From positions 18,916 to 82,915 of the forward strand of contig JAHEJN010000005.1 in the NCBI GenBank assembly GCA_024638845.1: 64,000 bases of DNA. Direction: 5' to 3'. The translations under genes and the position numbers were made by a program. Shown in pieces: positions 9,958-18,196 of this stretch. The notes below the pieces were generated by a model that was given only the letters and a program-made list of their open reading frames with translations, was not told the DNA's origin and did not search any database. Source of the stretch: Acidimicrobiales bacterium. Its GTDB lineage: Bacteria; Actinomycetota; Acidimicrobiia; Acidimicrobiales; JAHEJN01. The number at the start of each line of letters is the position of its first letter. Positions within the stretch are counted from its first letter, which is position 1.

Positions 9958-12111
9958 TCAGCCGAAGAGCCGACGAAACGACCACCGTCGCCGGGGGGCC
10001 TCGGGCGCCGTGACCGGCAGGGGCTCGGCCGCACTGCCTCGTTCGATCTCGAGGTTGCGTAGGGTCACGTGGGTGGAGATCCCGTCGACGTCTCCGATGC
10101 GCGTCCAGAAGCCGTTCTCGTCGAGGGTCCACGCCAGCGCGGTGTCGGCCAGGCACGTCGACAGAACCGTCGCGAGCCGGCTCTGGAGGGTGGGATCGTT
10201 CACGGGGGAGACGGCCTCGACGCGTCGGTTGAGGTTGCGGGGCATCAGATCGGCCGAACCGATGTAGTACTGCGGATGGTCCGGGCCGCCACCGTTGGCG
10301 AAGTAGTAGCACCGCGAGTGCTCGAGGTACCGGCCGACGATCGAGCGCACCCGGATGTTCGCGCTGAGCCCCGGCACACCGGGCCGGAGGCAGCAGATGC
10401 CACGGACGATGAGATCGATCGAGACTCCCGCCTGCGAGGCGCGGTAGAGCGCATCGATCATCTCGGCGTCGACCAGGCTGTTCATCTTCATGACGATTCG
10501 CCCACCGGAGCCGTGCGTGATCTCCTGGTTGATGCGCTGGACCAGCGGCTGACGAAGATGATGCGGGGCGACCAGCATCGCTTCGTACTCGATGTCGGAG
10601 CCGTACCCGGTGAGCACGTTGAACAGCTGGCCGATGTCGGCACCGATCGTGTCGTCGGTGGTGAAGAGCCCGAAGTCCTCGTAGAGGCGGGCCGTCTTGG
10701 AGTTGTAGTTGCCGGTGCCGACGTGGCAGTAGCGGCGGATGCCGCCACTCTCGCGTCGAACCACCAGGGCCACCTTGGTGTGCACTTTGAGACCGGCCAG
10801 GCCGTAGGCGACGTGCACGCCCGATCCTTCGAGTCGTTTCGCCCACTCGATGTTCTGTGCCTCGTCGAATCGCGCCTTGAGCTCGACCACCACGGCCACC
10901 TGTTTGCCGGCCTCGGCTGCCCTGACGAGCGACTCGACGATGGGCGTGTCGCCCGAGGTTCGGTAGAGGGTGAGCTTGATGGCCATCACCCGTCGGTCGG
11001 TAGATGCCTGATGGATGAATTCCGAGACCGAACCCGAGAACGACGTGTACGGGTGATGCACCAAGACATCGGACTCCCGCATCACTTCGAAGAAGTTGCG
11101 ATAGCCGTCGGGGCCGTGGAACTCGGGCGGTTGCACCGACTTCCAGCTGGGTTCCTTGAGATCGGGTCGGTCGAGGCCGTGGAGCTGCCACAGATCGGCC
11201 AACGCCAGCGGCAGCGGACTGAAGTACACGTCGCGATCGCCGATATCGAGCTCCTCGATGAGGACCTGACGGGCGGCGGGGCTGATGCTGCGCTCGATCT
11301 CGAGCCGGACCACGCTGCGGAAACGGCGTCGGCGCAGCTCGATCTCGACCGCTTCGAGCAGATCCTCGGCCTCGCCCTCGTCGATGGCGAGGTCGCCGTT
11401 GCGGGTGACCCGGAAGATCACGTGATCGACGATCTCGGTGCCGGGGAACAATTGGTCGAGGTGGGCCGCGATCACCTGTTCGAGTCGGACGAAGCGCTGG
11501 CCGGTGGGCAGCGCCACGAACCGCGGGAGGATGGGCGGAACCTTGATGCGAGCGAACAGCGGCTTGCCCTCGCTCTGGAGGATCACACCGAGGCTCAACG
11601 AGAGGTTCGAGATGAACGGGAACGGCCGGCCGAGGTCGACGGCCAGCGGCGTGAGCACCGGATAGACCTGCTCTTCGAAGTACCCGCCGATCCACTGGTG
11701 CTCGGTGACGGTCAGGTCGTTGAAGTCGACCAGGTCGATGCCGGCGTCGGACAGGGCAGCCAGAAGCGACTCCCAGGTGTCGGCAACCACCGCCAGTTGG
11801 TCGTCGACAGCCACGTGAATGGCGTCGAGCTGCTCGAGGGGGGTGCGGCCGTCGGGTGTCAGCGCAGTGACCTCACCGGCCACCTGGTCGTTGAGGCCGG
11901 CCACCCGGACCTGGAAGAACTCGTCGAAGTTCGAGCCGTGGATGGCGAGGAACTTGAGCCGCTCGAGCAGCGGCATGTGCGGGTCTTCGGCCTGGGCGAG
12001 GACCCGGCGGTTGAAGTCGAGCCAGGACATCTCGCGGTTGATGAACCGCTCGGGTTGGCCCGCCAACGCCGTGAGCTCGGTTCCGGCCGAGGCCGGTTCA
12101 GCGACCGCCAT
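9958..12111 (-). CDS. ppk1: Polyphosphate kinase 1
   Basis: ERFINREMSWLDFNRRVLAQAED, HHPYTSFSGSVSEFIHQAS, ELKARFDEAQNIEWAKRLE, VHTKVALVVRRE; start likely at 12111. Confidence 0.95.
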   Translation of the reverse strand: MAVAEPASAGTELTALAGQPERFINREMSWLDFNRRVLAQAEDPHMPLLERLKFLAIHGSNFDEFFQVRVAGLNDQVAGEVTALTPDGRTPLEQLDAIHVAVDDQLAVVADTWESLLAALSDAGIDLVDFNDLTVTEHQWIGGYFEEQVYPVLTPLAVDLGRPFPFISNLSLSLGVILQSEGKPLFARIKVPPILPRFVALPTGQRFVRLEQVIAAHLDQLFPGTEIVDHVIFRVTRNGDLAIDEGEAEDLLEAVEIELRRRRFRSVVRLEIERSISPAARQVLIEELDIGDRDVYFSPLPLALADLWQLHGLDRPDLKEPSWKSVQPPEFHGPDGYRNFFEVMRESDVLVHHPYTSFSGSVSEFIHQASTDRRVMAIKLTLYRTSGDTPIVESLVRAAEAGKQVAVVVELKARFDEAQNIEWAKRLEGSGVHVAYGLAGLKVHTKVALVVRRESGGIRRYCHVGTGNYNSKTARLYEDFGLFTTDDTIGADIGQLFNVLTGYGSDIEYEAMLVAPHHLRQPLVQRINQEITHGSGGRIVMKMNSLVDAEMIDALYRASQAGVSIDLIVRGICCLRPGVPGLSANIRVRSIVGRYLEHSRCYYFANGGGPDHPQYYIGSADLMPRNLNRRVEAVSPVNDPTLQSRLATVLSTCLADTALAWTLDENGFWTRIGDVDGISTHVTLRNLEIERGSAAEPLPVTAPEAPRRRWSFRRLFG

Positions 12112-12385
12112 CCTCCTCTTCCTCTGCATAACCGAGGTCCCATTCGATGAGCAGATTCGCTCGCTCTGCGTCGCGATTGACGCGCTCGCGATTACGGCGG
12201 AACTGCGGATCGTGGGGCGGCAGCAGCATGAGGCGGGCGTGGGCCCGGGCACGGAATCCGTCGATCATCGCCGGATCGCCGAAATCGGACCGGAACTCCC
12301 AGTGCGGAGCGACAGGACCGAGGTAGACGACCTTGACGTTGCCGACCGGTGGCACGGTCTCGGCATCGGCTGCAATGTCGGTCAT
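12098..12385 (-). CDS. Conserved-looking small hypothetical protein (95 aa) overlapping the ppk1 start
   Basis: ORF with upstream AGGAGA; 14-bp overlap with ppk1; MTDIAADAETVPPVGNVKVVYLGPVAPHWEFRSDFGD... Confidence 0.65.
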   Translation of the reverse strand: MTDIAADAETVPPVGNVKVVYLGPVAPHWEFRSDFGDPAMIDGFRARAHARLMLLPPHDPQFRRNRERVNRDAERANLLIEWDLGYAEEEEDGGR

Positions 12386-12470
12386 GAGGTCTCCTGAACG
12401 GTGGAACGATGAATCCTAGTGTGCGAACGGCTCGCTGCACGCAGACCGCTGACGGGGCGACGGACCTGCG

Positions 12471-13691
12471 TCAGTTGCCGCGGGCGCCGAGCGTGGCGTC
12501 GACGCTCTGGCGCTGACCGTTGCGTTCGATGTCGATCGTGAGCGTGTCGCCGGGGGACGCACCGCGCACGATTCGGCCGACGTCCTCGCTGGCATCGACG
12601 GCCTCGGTGCCGATTCCCACGATCACGTCACCCGCCTGGATTCCCGCGTCGGACGCGGCGGCGCCGGGCACCACGTCGACCACGAAGGCGCCTGTGGCGG
12701 TGTCGACACCCGACTCGGCCAGCAGGTCGGGCGAGAGATCGGCGAGCGTCTGGGTGGTCACGCCGAGAAACGCGGTGTCGGGCGTGATGTCGCCCTGGCC
12801 CGCGGCGAGCTGCTCGACGAGTGGTTTGACCACATCGATCGAGATGGCAAAACCGACGTTCTGGGCGTTGTCGATGATGGCGGTGTTGATACCCACCACC
12901 TCGCCCGCTGCGTTCACGAGCGGACCACCCGAGTTGCCGGGGTTGATGGCCGCATCGGTCTGGATGAGCTCGGACAACGAGATGATCCCTGCTTCGATGG
13001 TCCGACCCTTGGCCGAGACGATGCCGCGCGTGACGCTCGGCGTGGCACCGAGGTTGAGCGCATTGCCGATGGCCACCACTTCGTCTCCGACGCGGAGCGA
13101 CTCGACCGTACCCAGAACCGCCGGGGTGGTTCCGGCCACATCGAGGGTCTGGATGAGGGCGATGTCGTCGTCGGGAAAGCTCCCGACCATCTCGGCCAGG
13201 GCCGAGGTCCCGTCGAAGAAGAACACCTCGATCTGGTCGGCACCCGAGATCACATGGGCATTGGTGAGGATGAGGCCGTCGTCGGAGATGACCACACCCG
13301 AGCCGGAACCCTCGAACACGCCCCGAATCGTTTCCTGACCGGTGCGAAGGGTCACGACCGACGGCTGTACGCGCCCCAGCACGCCCTGGATGTCGATGGC
13401 CTCGCCGTCGAAGGTCAGATTCGAACCCTCGTCGAAGTCCGGGGGAGTGGCAACTTGTTGGGTGACCGTCGAATCATCGAAGATCCAAACCAGCCCGAGC
13501 GCGCCGAGCAGCGCACTGATCAGGGTGATCATCGCGGCGAGCCACAGCGTGCGGTGCGAGACCGACGGGACCTCGACCACCACGCGCTCGACCTCGGCTT
13601 CCACGACCGGCTGGCGAGCGAGATCGTAGGACGCTGCGTCGAGCAACGGAGGAAGACGGGGTTCGGACTCGATGCACCCATGGTTGCTCAC
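12471..13691 (-). CDS. S1C-family serine protease (HtrA/DegP-like) with one TM segment and a PDZ domain
   Basis: GLILTNAHVI, NPGNSGGPLVN catalytic motifs; C-terminal PDZ. Confidence 0.9.
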   Translation of the reverse strand: MSNHGCIESEPRLPPLLDAASYDLARQPVVEAEVERVVVEVPSVSHRTLWLAAMITLISALLGALGLVWIFDDSTVTQQVATPPDFDEGSNLTFDGEAIDIQGVLGRVQPSVVTLRTGQETIRGVFEGSGSGVVISDDGLILTNAHVISGADQIEVFFFDGTSALAEMVGSFPDDDIALIQTLDVAGTTPAVLGTVESLRVGDEVVAIGNALNLGATPSVTRGIVSAKGRTIEAGIISLSELIQTDAAINPGNSGGPLVNAAGEVVGINTAIIDNAQNVGFAISIDVVKPLVEQLAAGQGDITPDTAFLGVTTQTLADLSPDLLAESGVDTATGAFVVDVVPGAAASDAGIQAGDVIVGIGTEAVDASEDVGRIVRGASPGDTLTIDIERNGQRQSVDATLGARGN

Positions 13692-13834
13692 CCAGAGGCC
13701 GCATCCAACGCGGATGGTCCGTTTTGTTCGTTTTCTTGGCGCGACTCGCTTTACTACGGTTTTCTGTTGGATCCGGGAACCTACACAGGCGCGCCGGCGT
13801 CATATCAGCACCGAGCGGGCTGAGGAGGACCTTG

Positions 13835-14074
13835 ATGGACACGACATGGATGGCAGACGGGAACTGCGCACACCATCCACCGGAGACCTTCTTCCCCTCT
13901 GATGGAGTCGGTGTGATCGAAGCCCAGAAGATCTGCGCGACCTGCCCCGTCCAGGCCCTCTGCCTCGAGTACGCCCTCCGGAATCGTGTCGAGCACGGTG
14001 TCTGGGGCGGACACTCGGAGCGCTCTCGTCGCCGACTCGTACGCGAACGGAACAAGGCGAAGACGGCAGTCTGA
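13835..14074 (+). CDS. WhiB-family transcriptional regulator
   Basis: MDTTWMADGNCAHHPPETFFP...ICATCPVQALCLEYAL...GVWGGHSERSRRRL; four-Cys cluster and G[V/I]WGG motif. Confidence 0.92.
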   Translation: MDTTWMADGNCAHHPPETFFPSDGVGVIEAQKICATCPVQALCLEYALRNRVEHGVWGGHSERSRRRLVRERNKAKTAV

Positions 14075-14086
14075 GGCGCGCCTCCG

Positions 14087-14116
14087 AGATGTCGGCGGCC
14101 TAGATGTCGGCGGCCT
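14087..14116. repeat. Perfect 15-bp tandem duplication at the anti-sigma gene 3' end
   Basis: agatgtcggcggcct repeated at 14087-14101 and 14102-14116. Confidence 0.9.
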
Positions 14117-14813
14117 TCATCATCATGTCGTCCATGCCGGGATCGGCCACGACGGTGACCACGTGGTCGCGGCGCTCGACGACCACCACGGCGAACCCAT
14201 CGGCCTCGTAGTGCCACATCTTGTCCTCGTCGACCTGGTCGACAGTGCCCCCCCGCTCTTCGATCGAGTCCCAGTCGACCCGGCCGGGTTCGCGATACAC
14301 CGACAGCTCGTGGGTGCCGTCGGAGTAGACCGCCTGCACCACGTCGTCGCGCCGGTATGCGCCCATCATGGCCAGGCCGGTGTCCTCGTCGACCATGGGC
14401 GGCATGTCGTCGGTGTCGATGGCGAGGAAGCCATCGGATTCACCCAGGTCGATGGCGCTGGCGTGGCGGTCGACGTAGTCGTCGACGGCCGGAACCAATC
14501 GCGCCACCCCGGTTCCCGAGAACACCCCGAGTACCAACAACCACACCGCGGCGACCCCGAGCACGGCAACGGCGGGAACGGCCAGCCCGAGGCCACGTCG
14601 ACGACGACGGGCGTCGAGGGACACGACGACGGGATCGAAGATGCCCGGAGTGGGCTCGACGTCGCCCATGCTGCGGAGCAGCTGGCGGGTGCGGCCGAGG
14701 GTGGCCAGATCGGCGGCCAGCTCGGGTGAGGTGACCAGGTCGGCCTCGAGGGCCGTGATCTCGCTCGGGGCGAGCTCACCGTCGAGGTAGGCCGAGAGCC
14801 GTTCGTCGGTCAT
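14100..14813 (-). CDS. Putative anti-sigma factor (single TM, no Cys ZAS motif)
   Basis: MTDERLSAYLDGELAPSEITALEADL N-terminus; TM near residue 90-110; 4-bp overlap with the ECF sigma gene. Confidence 0.78.
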   Translation of the reverse strand: MTDERLSAYLDGELAPSEITALEADLVTSPELAADLATLGRTRQLLRSMGDVEPTPGIFDPVVVSLDARRRRRGLGLAVPAVAVLGVAAVWLLVLGVFSGTGVARLVPAVDDYVDRHASAIDLGESDGFLAIDTDDMPPMVDEDTGLAMMGAYRRDDVVQAVYSDGTHELSVYREPGRVDWDSIEERGGTVDQVDEDKMWHYEADGFAVVVVERRDHVVTVVADPGMDDMMMKAADI

Positions 14814-15334
14814 GGCGTCACGTCTCCGGATGCCACCAGGCGATCCCGCAACTGCGTGCGCCCGCGATGAATGCGGCTGCGCACGGTGCCGACGGGTACG
14901 TCGGTTGCGTCGCTGATCTCGTCGTAGCTCATTCCGACCACATCACACAGAACGACGGCGACCCGGAAATCGTGCCCGAGAGTGGCCAGCGCCGCTTGGA
15001 GGTAGTCCGGTAGCCCGCTGGAGGCCGATGCGACATCGGCGCCGGCTGTTCCCGCGATGACCCGATCGGGATCGTCGGGCAGCGGATCGGCGGGCCGACG
15101 CTTGCGGCGGCGGGTCTCGTCGTAGAAGGCATTGGTGGCGATGCGGGCGAGCCAGCCCGTCATCGAGCGCGGCTCGTAGGTCTTCAGTCCTCGTCGCACT
15201 CGCACCATCACCTCCTGCACCAGGTCGTCGGCATCCGAACGATTACCGGTGAGTCGGTACGCCACGGTGTAGATGAAGCGCCCGTAGTCGCGCGCCACGT
15301 CTTCCCAGGTCGGTACGTCGTCGGCGTCGGTCAT
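14810..15334 (-). CDS. ECF RNA polymerase sigma factor
   Basis: YRLTGNRSDADDLVQEVMVRVRRGLKTYEPRSMTGWLARIATN... DVPVGTVRSRIHRGRTQLRDRL; start likely at 15334. Confidence 0.92.
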   Translation of the reverse strand: MTDADDVPTWEDVARDYGRFIYTVAYRLTGNRSDADDLVQEVMVRVRRGLKTYEPRSMTGWLARIATNAFYDETRRRKRRPADPLPDDPDRVIAGTAGADVASASSGLPDYLQAALATLGHDFRVAVVLCDVVGMSYDEISDATDVPVGTVRSRIHRGRTQLRDRLVASGDVTP

Positions 15335-15398
15335 CGATCTCCGACGACACAACGTCGGCCATGGGGCTGTGGTTCCCGCGGCATCGCCGAGCGGGAGG

Positions 15399-15566
15399 TC
15401 AGACCGACGATTCGTCCTCGTCGCTGACGCCCTCGTCGATGCCCTTCTTGAATTCCTTCTGGGCCTGCCCGAGCGAACGCGCCAGCTTGGGGAGCTTGGC
15501 CCCGCCGAAGACGACAAGCACGATGATCAAGATGATGAGGAGTTCACCACTTCCGAGACTACCCAT
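15399..15566 (-). CDS. tatA: Sec-independent translocase subunit TatA (55 aa; below the ORF-track cutoff)
   Basis: MGSLGSGELLIILIIVLVVFGGAKLPKLARSLGQAQKEFKKGIDEGVSDEDESSV; TM, FGxxKLPxLxxxxG hinge and amphipathic helix. Confidence 0.93.
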   Translation of the reverse strand: MGSLGSGELLIILIIVLVVFGGAKLPKLARSLGQAQKEFKKGIDEGVSDEDESSV

Positions 15567-15587
15567 GGTTCAACACTACCCCCGAAG

Positions 15588-15896
15588 TCAGGCGGTGATG
15601 CTGTCGGCCTGGGCCGCGGCCGCCGCCGCCTGCCGGGCCAGGGCCCGCTGACGACGGATGCGGCGGCGCTCGCGTTCGCTCATACCGCCCCAGATGCCGA
15701 ATTTCTCGCCGTTGGCCAGGGCGTACTCGAGGCAGTCGCCGCGGACCACACAACCGCGGCAGACGTCCTTGGCCTCGCGGGTCGATGCACCGCGTTCGGG
15801 GAAGAAGAGATCGGGATCGACACCGAGGCAGTTGGCCAGTTCCTGCCACGGGCGTTCTTCGGCCCCAGGTTCGACCTGGACCTCGAGTTCGCTCAT
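15588..15896 (-). CDS. WhiB-family transcriptional regulator (WhiB2/WhmD-like)
   Basis: ANCLGVDPDLFFPERGASTREAKDVCRGCVVRGDCLEYALANGEKFGIWGGMSERERRRIRRQR. Confidence 0.93.
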   Translation of the reverse strand: MSELEVQVEPGAEERPWQELANCLGVDPDLFFPERGASTREAKDVCRGCVVRGDCLEYALANGEKFGIWGGMSERERRRIRRQRALARQAAAAAAQADSITA

Positions 15897-16051
15897 GTGT
15901 GCCTCCCTGCCCTGCCGGCCCGTGCCGGCCAGGACACCGCGATGCCCGCTGCCTGGACACGCGTGTAATTACGTCCATGTGATTCTGGACCCTGAGCAGG
16001 CAAATCGCAAGACCGAGTCCGATTTTTCTGGAATTTCGCCCGGCGGCTCGA

Positions 16052-18088
16052 TCAGGCGGTCCGACGACCCTGCACCATGGCCCGGCGGTGCTCGACGAAA
16101 TCGACGAGCACGTAATCGCCCAGATTCTCGTTGGTCGTGAAGAACGCACGCCCACCGTTCATCTTGGTGATCTGCTCGATGAACCGGGTCAGATGGGGCG
16201 TGGCGTCGAGCATGAAGGTGTTGATGCGGATGCCCTCCCGGGTACAGGCCGCGACCTCCGACAACGTGCGATCGACCGTTTCCTGCGACGGCGGATAGCT
16301 GAAGAACGGTTTTCCGCTCGCGGTGATGTGGGCGGTGGGCTCACCGTCGGTGATCATGATGATCTGCTTGGTACCGCTCTGGCGGGCCAACAGCTCGCGG
16401 GCCAACAGGAAGCCGTGTTGCATGTTGGTGCCGTACACGTAGTCCCAGGAGACCTCGGGGAGCTGCTCGGGTCTGATCTTGCGGGCCACCTCACTGAAGG
16501 CCACCACCCCCAGGTAGTCCCGCGGGTACTGGCTGCTCATGAGGGCGTGCAGCGCCATGGCCACCTTCTTGGCCGGCAGGAAGTTGTCGCGCATCGGCAT
16601 GCTCAACGACAGATCGAGCATGAGGACCGTGCTCACCTTCACCAGCGACTCCGTGCGCTCGACCTCGAAGTCATCGGGCGTGAGCGGAACCGGCGTGCCC
16701 CCACCGGTTCGACGGATGGCGTTGCGGATGGTGCGCTGGATGTCGAGGTTGAACGGATCGCCGAACTCGTAGGGCTTGGTCGAATAGTCGCGCTCGTGGC
16801 CGACGCCGGTCTGGGCCAGCTCGTGGCCGCCGGGGCGGTCGTGGCGCAACTTGCGGAACAGATCGGCCAAGGCCTGCTGGCCGAGACGACGGATGGCTCG
16901 CGGGGTCATCTCGAGGCGGCCGTCCTTGTTCTCGATGAGGCCCGCGTCTTCGAGCAGCTTCGTCATCTCGGCCATCTGCTCGAGGCTGCGAGCGGCGTCG
17001 TCACCCATGAGCTCACGCGCCCGTTCGACGTCGACCTCGGCGAGAGCACCGGGGTTGGTGGCGCCCCGAAGGAGCTGTTCGAGCTGATCGATGTCGGCCA
17101 GCTCACCGAGGACCTGTTGACCGCTGCCCAGATCGAGGGGGTCGAGTCCCTGGAACTGCTGCTCGCTGTCCCAGCCGGCGTCGGGAAAGAGCTGCTGGAG
17201 GCTACGACCGAGCTGATCGGCCTGCCAGCGCAGGTCCATGTCCTCGAGCAGCTGATCGGACAGTGCCTCGAGCTGGGCCCGCTGTTCGGGCGTCATCGAG
17301 TTCAACATCGCCTGCATCGCGGCCATCCGGGCAGCCATGGCTTCGAGCAGCTCGTCGAGGGTCTCGGGGTTCTCGGGGAAGAAGTCGCCGAAACGGTTCA
17401 TGAAGCCGCTGAAATCGGGCTCCTCGCCGTTGGCCCGCTGATCGAGCATGTGGTTCAGCTCGGCCATCATGTCCTTCGCCCGCTGGAGGTCCTCGGGCTG
17501 CATGCCGTCGACACCCTCGGTCATCTGGTCGACGAACTGCTGCATCAGCTGCTCACGGAGGCGCTCGAGCAGTTCGTCGAAGCGACGCTGCGCCTCGGCC
17601 GAGGTGAAGTCGTAGTCCTGGAGGCTCTTCGTCTGCCCCGCGAGATCGGGCGGCAACATGTCGAGGTGGAACTGTGCTTCCTCGGCGGCCCGCCTGGCGA
17701 TCTCGTCGCGTCGAGCGTCGCCGGACTCAGTGCCGAGAACATCGTCGAGCGCCCGCTTCTCGGTCTCGATCACCTCGTTGAGATCGCGGGCGATCTCGTC
17801 GTACACGCCGCCCAGGTCGAACTGGTCGAGCCGATCCTGACGTTGCTGCCTGAGCTGCTCGAGCAGCTCGCGGATGCCCTGCATTCGCTCACCGTCGACA
17901 TCGAACCCCTGCTGCATCAGACGCCGTAGCGCGGCGTTGAGATCGCCGTGGTACACGAGGTCGTCGGCCATCTCGCTCATGAGATCGGCCGCCGACAGAT
18001 CGAAACCGGTCTGGGTTCCGTCCCAGCGCGAGTACGACACGCGCCGGTCGGCGGAGCGGCGACGGGAGCGGCGACGAAACAGAGCCAT
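16052..18088 (-). CDS. VWA domain-containing protein
   Basis: 678 aa; C-terminal VLMLDLSLSMPMRDNFLPAKKVAMAL MIDAS DxSxS; MoxR-type ATPase nearby. Confidence 0.85.
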   Translation of the reverse strand: MALFRRRSRRRSADRRVSYSRWDGTQTGFDLSAADLMSEMADDLVYHGDLNAALRRLMQQGFDVDGERMQGIRELLEQLRQQRQDRLDQFDLGGVYDEIARDLNEVIETEKRALDDVLGTESGDARRDEIARRAAEEAQFHLDMLPPDLAGQTKSLQDYDFTSAEAQRRFDELLERLREQLMQQFVDQMTEGVDGMQPEDLQRAKDMMAELNHMLDQRANGEEPDFSGFMNRFGDFFPENPETLDELLEAMAARMAAMQAMLNSMTPEQRAQLEALSDQLLEDMDLRWQADQLGRSLQQLFPDAGWDSEQQFQGLDPLDLGSGQQVLGELADIDQLEQLLRGATNPGALAEVDVERARELMGDDAARSLEQMAEMTKLLEDAGLIENKDGRLEMTPRAIRRLGQQALADLFRKLRHDRPGGHELAQTGVGHERDYSTKPYEFGDPFNLDIQRTIRNAIRRTGGGTPVPLTPDDFEVERTESLVKVSTVLMLDLSLSMPMRDNFLPAKKVAMALHALMSSQYPRDYLGVVAFSEVARKIRPEQLPEVSWDYVYGTNMQHGFLLARELLARQSGTKQIIMITDGEPTAHITASGKPFFSYPPSQETVDRTLSEVAACTREGIRINTFMLDATPHLTRFIEQITKMNGGRAFFTTNENLGDYVLVDFVEHRRAMVQGRRTA

Positions 18089-18094
18089 ACCGGC

Positions 18095-18100
18095 AAGCTA
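18095..18100 (-). promoter_or_regulatory. Putative leaderless -10 box TAGCTT, 6 nt before start codon
   Basis: Reverse strand TAGCTT-gccggt-ATG(18088). Confidence 0.5.
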
Positions 18101-18196
18101 CCCCACCGGCACCCCTTCCCTTCCGGCGCGCGATCGATGGTGTCCAGCCACCGCCGCGCGAGCCGGAAGCCCGGGGGCAGCGCATACTCGTCTCGT

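Noticed and set aside
9887-11695. 602-aa minus-strand ORF in another frame of ppk1
   Set aside because: Same-strand alternate frame, R/P/G-rich, no recognisable motifs.
10069-12150. 693-aa plus-strand ORF opposite ppk1
   Set aside because: Shadow ORF on the antisense strand of a strongly supported ppk1; low-complexity H/V/D/E/R-rich translation typical of high-GC antisense frames.
16088-17929. 613-aa plus-strand ORF opposite the VWA gene
   Set aside because: Antisense shadow; composition biased to L/V/E/H, no domain signature.
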